From the NCBI GenBank assembly GCA_025455345.1, contig JALOMS010000131.1, forward strand, positions 1-9,776: 9,776 nucleotides of DNA, given 5' to 3'. The notes under the pieces were generated by a model. The model saw nothing but the letters and a program-made list of their open reading frames with translations, had not been told where the DNA came from and did not search any database. Below, one piece after another: positions 1 to 5,252 of this stretch. Positions within the stretch are counted from its first letter, which is position 1; each line of letters opens with the position of its first letter. The position numbers were made by a program, and so were the translations under genes. This stretch comes from Thermoflexibacter sp. GTDB lineage: Bacteria; Bacteroidota; Bacteroidia; Cytophagales; Thermoflexibacteraceae.

Positions 1-2
1 CC

Positions 3-1379
3 TCTTGCCAAGTTCATAAAAATTACACCCTCTTTCATTGCCTCAAAGTCATCTTCGCCAATGAAGTTTTTGTTGCTTTTCCTTCCGTCAATGTGGACAG
101 AAATAATGTCTGCAATGCTGTACAACTCCTTCAAAGAGCGACACTTAGTCGCATTACCAATTGCCAATTTTTCTGCGGTATCGTAGTAATAAACTTTCAT
201 GCCCAAAGCCTCGCCCAGCACAGAAAGTTGTGAGCCTATGTTGCCATAACCCACCAAGCCCAAATTTTTCCCGCGAATTTCATTGCTATTTGTGGCGGAT
301 TTGTCCCATTTGCCTACGTGCATACCTGCATTTTTGTCAGGGATATTACGCATGAGCATAATCATCGCACCTACGGCAAGCTCTACCACACTGCGCGTAT
401 TGCTATAAGGCGCATTGAAAACGGCAACTCCTTTTTCTGCACAAGCCTGTAAATCAATCTGATTCGTGCCAATGGTAAATGTACCAATACAAATCAGTTT
501 GCTTGCATTTTCCAATACTTTGCGTGTAACCATCGTTTTAGAGCGGATACAAAGCACGGATACATTTCTGATTTTTTCTGCCAACTCAGTTTCGTCTAAG
601 GCAGAATTGACAATCTCGATATTGTAGCCTTCTTCCTTGAAAATGCGGTGAGCAGAAGTTTCTATGTTCTCCAAAATCAAGACGTTAATGCGACTTTTGG
701 GGTAAGAAATCGCCATAGGTAGCTTGTGAACGTACAGAAACTCGTCCAAACTTGGGGCGATGTGGTCTGCTTTTTCTACTACGACCTCCCTTTCCACATT
801 TTCTGTAAAGGCAAAAAAGCTATTTGCCAGCCCTGCTTGGCGAATCTCATAATCCGTATAGCCATCGCCAATCACGTAGATTTCGCCTTGTAAATGCAAA
901 CTTTTGAGGAGTTTTACCTTGCCGCCGCTCTCTGAAAGTGGGTTAGATGTATCAAAACCAGTGATTTTGCCGTTGGGGTCAAAGACAAACTCATTGGCAT
1001 AGATATTTTCGGGCTTGATGTCGTACTCGGTAACGACAGGCGTGATGAACTCCTTAAAGCCACTTGACACTATCAGTACGTCATCGGCATAGTTTTCAAA
1101 GAAAATGCGGTTGCGCTTGACCGACTCAGAAACCAACTCTTTTAGTCGGTCTATCAGTGTATGGAGGTGTTTTTTGTTTGCCTGTAAGAGCATGAGGCGT
1201 TCCACCAGAGATTCACGCATGGACACCTGCCCCGCCATGCCCCTGTCAGTGATACTTTTGATTTCTTGGATAACGTCCCACTTGTCTTCGCGCTCCGCCA
1301 AAGAAATCTCTGCCAATAAGTCCAAAGCCTCTACTTTGGTAAAAGTGCTGTCAAAGTCTATGATAAAGTATTTTTTCAT
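3..1379 (-). CDS. Bifunctional phosphoserine phosphatase / D-3-phosphoglycerate dehydrogenase (fusion, 3' end cut off)
   Basis: An open frame of 459 codons runs from the ATG at 1379 to the window edge with no stop, so the C-terminus is missing. Residues 1-215 form a HAD phosphatase of the SerB type: motif I DFDST (8-12) with nucleophile D8 and acid D10, motif II VSSGF (104-108), and motif IV GDGYTD (171-176). From about residue 230 a second domain begins that matches D-3-phosphoglycerate dehydrogenase: an N-terminal substrate domain, the dinucleotide-binding GYGNIG (377-382), and an N-L-A-R motif at the cut edge, whose Arg corresponds to the active-site Arg of SerA. The protein would catalyse the first and third steps of serine synthesis in the cytoplasm. 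Whether an ACT regulatory domain follows cannot be seen. The start is supported by the typical MKKYFIIDFDST opening. It lies 102 bp downstream of the restriction endonuclease gene on the same strand. The frame is intact throughout. Confidence 0.9.
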   Translation of the reverse strand, partial: MKKYFIIDFDSTFTKVEALDLLAEISLAEREDKWDVIQEIKSITDRGMAGQVSMRESLVERLMLLQANKKHLHTLIDRLKELVSESVKRNRIFFENYADDVLIVSSGFKEFITPVVTEYDIKPENIYANEFVFDPNGKITGFDTSNPLSESGGKVKLLKSLHLQGEIYVIGDGYTDYEIRQAGLANSFFAFTENVEREVVVEKADHIAPSLDEFLYVHKLPMAISYPKSRINVLILENIETSAHRIFKEEGYNIEIVNSALDETELAEKIRNVSVLCIRSKTMVTRKVLENASKLICIGTFTIGTNQIDLQACAEKGVAVFNAPYSNTRSVVELAVGAMIMLMRNIPDKNAGMHVGKWDKSATNSNEIRGKNLGLVGYGNIGSQLSVLGEALGMKVYYYDTAEKLAIGNATKCRSLKELYSIADIISVHIDGRKSNKNFIGEDDFEAMKEGVIFMNLAR

Positions 1380-1481
1380 TTGTTTGTTATGGAAAATTAT
1401 TTATTGAATCTTGTGAAGTAACTGTCTATTTCAGGTCGCATTGCTATTCCTGCTTGTTCAAAACATTATACGTCTTGCTTA

Positions 1482-2429
1482 TTATAAATATTTCTGTAGT
1501 ACGAAGTCAATTGATTTTTTCCCTACGCCAAATTTACTTTCCCAATCCAAAATTAAGTTCTGTCGTTTGTTTTCAATTTCATCTGAAAACCTTGTTGGCT
1601 CTTCTTTCATAATTTCGTCAATCAAATTTAGTAACGTATCACAATACCCAATTTCACCTGCTATAAAATCCCATAACTCTTTGCCTATCATTATAGATTT
1701 GGGATAATTTATTAATGTTGATTGAATTTGAGAATTAACCTGCTCTTTCGTTCCATAAGTCATACCAAGCATTGGGATATTTGAAATTTTATCTTGGACA
1801 TTATTGATGTGTGTATTTAGTTGTCTTACCTGCTCAATACTCATCGTATTTGGACTTGATTTTATCTGAAATTGATAGTTTTTTTCGTTTCTACTTACTT
1901 TCATATCAAATCCTGCAATATCAGAATACTCTGCACCACTACACCGCAAAAGTCCTTCTACTGTAAAACCCCAAGATGTTACTATTGAGCGAGTAATTTT
2001 TTGATAAAAATAAAATGTAATTACCTCTTTGTGGTCATCGAAACCAAAGGCTTTTACCAAAAAAGGATTGATAAGTAAATTTTCTAATTCGGTTTCTTTG
2101 AGTTCATTAATACTATGTCTCACAAAATCTTTGACCAAAACAGAAATCCAGATTTCGTTAATAGGTACTTTTCTATCTTTGATATAACTATCTGTAATAG
2201 CGTGAATTTGTGTTATTTGCTCTTCGGAAAGTTTTGATTTTCCACTTGAGTTTTTAAAGTGTATGAAGCTCATTGGAAAATTTGTAAATTTCTCAAGAGA
2301 ATTATCAAAATAAACTGCAATCGCCTTAGCAGTATTATCTCCAATTTTATCTACTTTTTTGCACAAGTAAACAATTAAATTTTCTTCATTATAATTCATT
2401 TTTCTTTTATGAGTAGGCTTTTCCATCAT
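1482..2429 (-). CDS. Type II restriction endonuclease, PD-(D/E)XK type, TdeIII-like (tentative)
   Basis: Predicted cytoplasmic restriction enzyme of up to 315 residues, partner of the adjacent methyltransferase. The likely catalytic core is D175 followed by Q188-I-K190 and then SSPNT (191-195). This recalls the D...(E/Q)xK-SGPNT signature that I associate with TdeIII/PmeII-type endonucleases, as does the upstream INPFLVKAF segment (120-128). The family match is from memory and not certain, and the recognition site cannot be deduced. If ATG 2429 is used, the gene overlaps the end of the methyltransferase gene by 23 bp. A second Met (M11, ATG at 2399) starts just after the methyltransferase stop and has an A-rich stretch before it (AAAAGAAAA), which fits Bacteroidota starts better and gives 305 residues. 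Location next to a methyltransferase is the strongest support for the function. Base composition is clearly AT-rich compared with serA. Confidence 0.75.
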   Translation of the reverse strand: MMEKPTHKRKMNYNEENLIVYLCKKVDKIGDNTAKAIAVYFDNSLEKFTNFPMSFIHFKNSSGKSKLSEEQITQIHAITDSYIKDRKVPINEIWISVLVKDFVRHSINELKETELENLLINPFLVKAFGFDDHKEVITFYFYQKITRSIVTSWGFTVEGLLRCSGAEYSDIAGFDMKVSRNEKNYQFQIKSSPNTMSIEQVRQLNTHINNVQDKISNIPMLGMTYGTKEQVNSQIQSTLINYPKSIMIGKELWDFIAGEIGYCDTLLNLIDEIMKEEPTRFSDEIENKRQNLILDWESKFGVGKKSIDFVLQKYL

Positions 2430-3261
2430 CTAATGTAAACAAGTCAAATTCCTTTGAAATTATATCTTCCTTAATGTTTTCTACGTATTCAGGTAAAATT
2501 TCTATTCCAATAGAATTTCTGTTTATCCGTTGTGCAACTGTCAAAGTAGTTCCTGAGCCAGCAAAAGGGTCTAAAACAACATCTTTTTCTTGTGTAAAAA
2601 GCTTAATAAACCATTCAGGTAAGTTTTCAGGAAATGCGGCAGGGTGATTTTTATTATTACATTCAGTTGCAAAGTATAATACGTTAGTAGGGTAAACTGT
2701 TTCTTTCCCTAACCAGTTAGAAATATTTTTACCAAACCCACTCCCATTTTTAGCGTTATCTCTTATTTTATCAGTTTCGCTTAAATTCCGTAAGCGTTCT
2801 TTCGCCCAATCACCAATAGGAACTTTTACAGCATCTTGATACATATTGAAATTTCTATCTTTATTAAATTGCAAAAGTCTTTCCCAAGCATCACGAAAGC
2901 GATTAGGCCACTTCCCTGGGTACGAATTTTTTTTATGCCAAATAAATTCTTCTGTCCAAAGCCACCCTTGTTTTCGTAATGCTAAAATTAATTCTAAAAC
3001 GTAGGTGCTACGTTCTCCATTTTCGGCTTTCTCTTTGATATTTAATATAAAAGTTCCTGTAGGTTTTAAAACTCGTAAAAGTTCTTTGGATATAGGTAAA
3101 AACCAATCTACATATTCTTCTGGTTTCACACCTCCATAAGTTTGTTTTCTGCGGTCTGCATATGGAGGAGAAGTAAAAATAAGGTCAACAGAATTATCCT
3201 CAAAAGTCTTTAAAACTTCTTTACTATCGCCTAAGAAAATATCAGTTTTTATCTCTTTCAT
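2407..3261 (-). CDS. Site-specific DNA methyltransferase (beta class, SPPY; probably N4-cytosine or N6-adenine)
   Basis: A 284-residue amino-methyltransferase of the restriction-modification type, transferring a methyl group from S-adenosylmethionine to an exocyclic amino group. Catalytic motif IV is TSPPY (30-34). The S-adenosylmethionine-binding motif DPFAGSGTT comes late (231-239), followed by IGIEI (251-255); catalytic motif before the binding motif defines the beta class. HPAAFPENLP (206-215) is the usual motif preceding the binding region. The segment of roughly 103-200 between the two motifs is the presumed target-recognition region. SPPY is most common in N4-cytosine enzymes, but N6-adenine cannot be excluded. 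The ATG at 3261 overlaps the stop of the upstream acidic-protein gene (ATGA, 3258-3261), suggesting translational coupling. The downstream endonuclease starts at or just before its stop, so the two are almost surely cotranscribed. Its role would be to protect host DNA from that endonuclease. Confidence 0.9.
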   Translation of the reverse strand: MKEIKTDIFLGDSKEVLKTFEDNSVDLIFTSPPYADRRKQTYGGVKPEEYVDWFLPISKELLRVLKPTGTFILNIKEKAENGERSTYVLELILALRKQGWLWTEEFIWHKKNSYPGKWPNRFRDAWERLLQFNKDRNFNMYQDAVKVPIGDWAKERLRNLSETDKIRDNAKNGSGFGKNISNWLGKETVYPTNVLYFATECNNKNHPAAFPENLPEWFIKLFTQEKDVVLDPFAGSGTTLTVAQRINRNSIGIEILPEYVENIKEDIISKEFDLFTLDDGKAYS

Positions 3262-3614
3262 AATCTATTTATATCAAAAGCAACCTCTTTAAAAGAAATT
3301 AACTCAAAAGCGGCATAAAAGTCACTATACTGAAATTCCATATCACTCTCGTATTTCCAGAAATCTTCTATAGTCCAATCTTCTTTTTTTATTGGAATTG
3401 CATTTTCATAATCATCTTCCAACTCTAATTCAAGGCTTTTCTGCTCTACTATAAAATCTGCAATATAATTTTTAGCAGTAAGTTCGTCTTCATCTCTGAA
3501 ATAACTTACCATTTCTATAATCGCTTTACGTTCATCAATCGCATTTAACGATTTAAAGAAATAGTCTTGAAATAACCCACAAGTGATTCTGAAATGCAAT
3601 AAATAATTTTTCAC
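3258..3614 (-). CDS. Small acidic, aromatic-rich protein of unknown function, coupled to the methyltransferase
   Basis: I do not recognise this 118-residue protein. It has 27 Asp/Glu against 13 Lys/Arg (net about -14) and 22 Phe/Tyr/Trp, with an acidic core such as LELELEDDYE (61-70). No signal peptide, transmembrane segment, metal motif or helix-turn-helix is apparent, so it does not look like a classical restriction-modification C-protein regulator. The first codon is GTG at 3614; no in-frame ATG lies between it and the upstream stop near 3645, and the next internal Met is residue 35. Its TGA overlaps the methyltransferase ATG in an ATGA arrangement, which strongly suggests that it is a real gene in the same operon. 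Possible roles include a regulator, an inhibitor of the endonuclease, or a DNA-mimic-like protein, all pure inference. AT-rich composition matches the two following genes. Confidence 0.65.
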   Translation of the reverse strand: MKNYLLHFRITCGLFQDYFFKSLNAIDERKAIIEMVSYFRDEDELTAKNYIADFIVEQKSLELELEDDYENAIPIKKEDWTIEDFWKYESDMEFQYSDFYAAFELISFKEVAFDINRL

Positions 3615-3737
3615 TTTATTGAAATTTAATGTAATAATTTATTCCCTTCAAACTCAATAATTCCATATTTCTACTTTTTCCCCCACAAAGAACGCCAAAA
3701 AATAGACATTTTGCAATTTTTTGAGGCTTGTTTGGCA

Positions 3738-3832
3738 AATATTGCAGATAAAAGCGTTTATAGAAAAGCACCAAACTTATCAAAGTTTGATGCTTTGGGG
3801 ACAATCTCAAGTGGTGTATCTGCAAAAATATT
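3738..3832. repeat. Nested imperfect palindrome (outer arms plus inner hairpin)
   Basis: Outer arms TTGCAGATA (3742-3750) and TATCTGCAA (3817-3825) are perfect inverted repeats; four more pairs (AATA 3738-3741 with TATT 3829-3832) can form after a 3-base bulge. Inside lies a second inverted repeat, 3765-3796. Unpaired stretches of 14 and 20 bases separate the two stems. The element occupies the 257-bp space between the dehydrogenase and the restriction-modification cassette. It could be a transcription terminator region, a structured RNA or a small non-autonomous repeat; copy number elsewhere is unknown. Confidence 0.6.
3765..3796 (-). terminator. Hairpin, possible terminator of the dehydrogenase gene
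   Basis: AAAGCA and CAAACTT on the left pair with AAGTTTG and TGCTTT on the right around an ATCA loop, giving 13 pairs and one mismatch (C3771 with A3790). On the minus strand the stem ends in GCTTTTCTAT, a short U-run only. It lies about 75 bases after the dehydrogenase stop and before the restriction-modification cassette, the expected place for a terminator, but the weak U-run leaves this open. Confidence 0.4.
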
Positions 3833-3871
3833 AGATAATCAGAAAAGTTATGTCTTTGACACGCTATTAGT

Positions 3872-4657
3872 TCAGGTAATGGCTCTATCCAAGTGCGTAT
3901 AACCGCCATCTACATAAATAATTTGTCCTGTGGTGTGCATGGACTTGTTCGATATCAAGAATAAAGTCATATAGGCTATTTCTTCCGAAGTTGTCATACG
4001 CTTGCCCAAAGGAATGCGTTTGTTTATTTCATGGAGTTTTTCTTGTGGATTATCAAAAGTTTGAAGCCATTTTTCGTACAGAGGAGTCATTACTTCGGCA
4101 GGCGCAATGGCATTTACACGGATTTTATAAGGCAATAGCTCCACCGCCCATTCTCTGGTTAGCCCTAACTGCCCCGCCTTAGAGGCAACATAAGCAGATG
4201 TGCCGCCCTGCCCCGTTACGCCTGTTTTTGAGCTAATATTAATGATACTGCTATCCTCTTCTTTTTTGAGGGCTGGAAGGGCATAATGAGCCATAGTATA
4301 ATAGTGGAAGATGTTATTCTGTATCGAACTCAAAAACCTTTCGGGGCTTCCGCTTTCTAAACCTACTCCATCATTAAAACCAGCATTGTTCACTAAGGCA
4401 TTAATCCGTCCATATTTGGCTAAAACTTGCTGAATAGCATTACTGCATTGGCTTGCGTCGCTGAGTTCTGCGACAACTGATAAGCAATCAAAGCCTTGCC
4501 GCTTCAGTTCCTCTTCTAAAGCTGTCCCTCTTTCTTCCGAACGCCCTATGATGATAGGAATCGCTCCTTCTTTTGCGGCTTCTCTAACAATGGCTTCTCC
4601 TATACCACTATATCCTCCAGTAACAATAATGACTTTGTTTTTTAAACCCAAATCCAT
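3872..4657 (-). CDS. SDR-family oxidoreductase, L-fucose dehydrogenase-like
   Basis: A 261-residue short-chain dehydrogenase/reductase with all classical marks: TGGYSGIG cofactor motif (13-20), NNAG (90-93), ISSKTG with the catalytic Ser at 142 or 143, and Y156-x-x-x-K160. The start MDLGLKNKVIIVTGG and the ending VDGGYTHLDRAIT resemble Bacteroidota and proteobacterial L-fucose dehydrogenase-type SDRs, which oxidise the sugar at C1 with NAD(P)+. The specific substrate is inferred from this resemblance only; no other fucose genes are in the window. The frame extends 37 codons further upstream to 4768, but that part overlaps the Spy-like gene and is just the lysine-rich tail region read in another frame; ATG 4657 gives the normal family length. 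It starts 49 bp after the Spy-like gene with no hairpin between, so cotranscription is plausible. Confidence 0.85.
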   Translation of the reverse strand: MDLGLKNKVIIVTGGYSGIGEAIVREAAKEGAIPIIIGRSEERGTALEEELKRQGFDCLSVVAELSDASQCSNAIQQVLAKYGRINALVNNAGFNDGVGLESGSPERFLSSIQNNIFHYYTMAHYALPALKKEEDSSIINISSKTGVTGQGGTSAYVASKAGQLGLTREWAVELLPYKIRVNAIAPAEVMTPLYEKWLQTFDNPQEKLHEINKRIPLGKRMTTSEEIAYMTLFLISNKSMHTTGQIIYVDGGYTHLDRAIT

Positions 4658-4706
4658 GCGTTTAGTTTGTTTCCTTAATTTAGAAAATTGAATTATTTGT
4701 ATTATT

Positions 4707-5120
4707 TTAACCTTCTTTCTTGCCTTTTCCTTTTCTCTTTTCTTTATTCTTGCCTTTTCCTTTGGCACGCATTTCTTCTAACTGGCTCATTTGCTCTGGG
4801 CTTAAAATGGTTTTCATCTCCGTAGTAAAACTTTGCGCCGCTTCTCGCATTTGTGTACCTCGCTCTTTCCCTTTTACACCACTTTGTTTGATAGCTTGCA
4901 TTTTTGTAATGCGATTAGCAATTGCAGTTTTGACCTTTGCTTTTTGGTCTTCGTTCAAGTTCAATTTACTTGCTATTTTTGTACTTTGGTTAGTGGCACG
5001 TTCTTCCACTGTTTTTCCGCCAGAATTTTCTATAACATCTTCTGTTTCTTCTGTTTGGGCAAATCCAATAAAATAGCAAAAACACAGTATGATTAATAGA
5101 AATATTTTTGTCATTTTCAT
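4707..5120 (-). CDS. Exported Spy/LTXXQ-like small protein with lysine-rich tail
   Basis: A 137-residue protein opening with a signal peptide (hydrophobic 6-20, likely cut near FAQ at 20-22), so it should be periplasmic or surface-exposed. The mature part is helical and charged, with two segments similar to the LTXXQ signature of Spy/CpxP-type proteins: LNLNEDQKAKV (53-63) and LSPEQMSQLEEM (106-117). Members of that family bind unfolded proteins or sense envelope stress; whether this one does is inference. The C-terminus (118-137) is almost only Lys, Gly and Glu, and comes from a 30-bp duplication. Start at M1 (5120) or M3 (5114) cannot be decided; both lie after an A-rich leader. The dehydrogenase gene follows after 49 bp. 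The 132-bp gap to the upstream amidohydrolase gene could hold its own promoter, but I see no clear one. Confidence 0.75.
   Translation of the reverse strand: MKMTKIFLLIILCFCYFIGFAQTEETEDVIENSGGKTVEERATNQSTKIASKLNLNEDQKAKVKTAIANRITKMQAIKQSGVKGKERGTQMREAAQSFTTEMKTILSPEQMSQLEEMRAKGKGKNKEKRKGKGKKEG
4717..4763. repeat. 17-bp direct repeat within the Spy-like gene tail
   Basis: TTCTTGCCTTTTCCTTT occurs at 4717-4733 and 4747-4763, a period of 30 bp, equal to ten codons. In the protein it gives two related units around K-G-K-G-K (AKGKGKNKEK and RKGKGKKEG). Because the period is a multiple of three, gain or loss of units would change tail length without breaking the frame. Confidence 0.85.
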
Positions 5121-5136
5121 GGTTTTAATGGTTTTA
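5119..5136. repeat. Tandem 9-bp duplication at the start of the Spy-like gene
   Basis: ATGGTTTTA is repeated twice back to back (5119-5127 and 5128-5136). On the coding strand this places two TAAAACCAT units directly at the translation start, the second supplying the first bases of the ATG at 5120. This may be chance, or may affect ribosome access. Confidence 0.7.
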
Positions 5137-5252
5137 AAATTAAATGATTAAGAAAAAGTAACAATTTTAATAATTTTCATGATACAACTCTCAAAACAAA
5201 AGACATTTTTTTGAAAGAATCATATCACATCAAAAAGAGTAACAACAAGGAT

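Noticed and set aside
1397..1441. Minus-strand 14-codon frame (MRPEIDSYFTRFNK) just upstream of the serB-serA fusion, considered as an attenuator leader peptide
   Set aside because: It has only one Ser codon and no terminator/antiterminator hairpins are visible between it and the ATG at 1379.
3649..3656. TGAGTTTG on the minus strand, one base off the Bacteroidota -7 consensus TAnnTTTG, 35 bp before the acidic-protein gene
   Set aside because: No TTG element at the expected distance upstream, and such 8-mers are common in AT-rich DNA.
3711..3902. Plus-strand 63-residue frame (TTG start) in the same spacer, protein-like in look and open further upstream
   Set aside because: It would be the only plus-strand gene, overlaps the end of the dehydrogenase gene, covers the palindrome, and lacks an ATG or a known motif. 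A relic of a gene cannot be excluded but is not supported.
3616..3909. Minus-strand 97-residue frame between the dehydrogenase and the acidic-protein gene
   Set aside because: It starts inside the dehydrogenase C-terminus, runs through the nested palindrome, and its translation has no recognisable domain. It most likely stays open by chance in AT-rich spacer DNA.
4658..4768. N-terminal extension of the dehydrogenase to 4768
   Set aside because: The added 37 residues overlap the Spy-like coding region and do not resemble any SDR; ATG 4657 gives the normal family N-terminus.
5210..5236. Inverted repeat TTTTTGA / TCAAAAA after the amidohydrolase gene as a terminator
   Set aside because: Only seven AT-dominated pairs around a 13- to 14-base loop; too weak to call.
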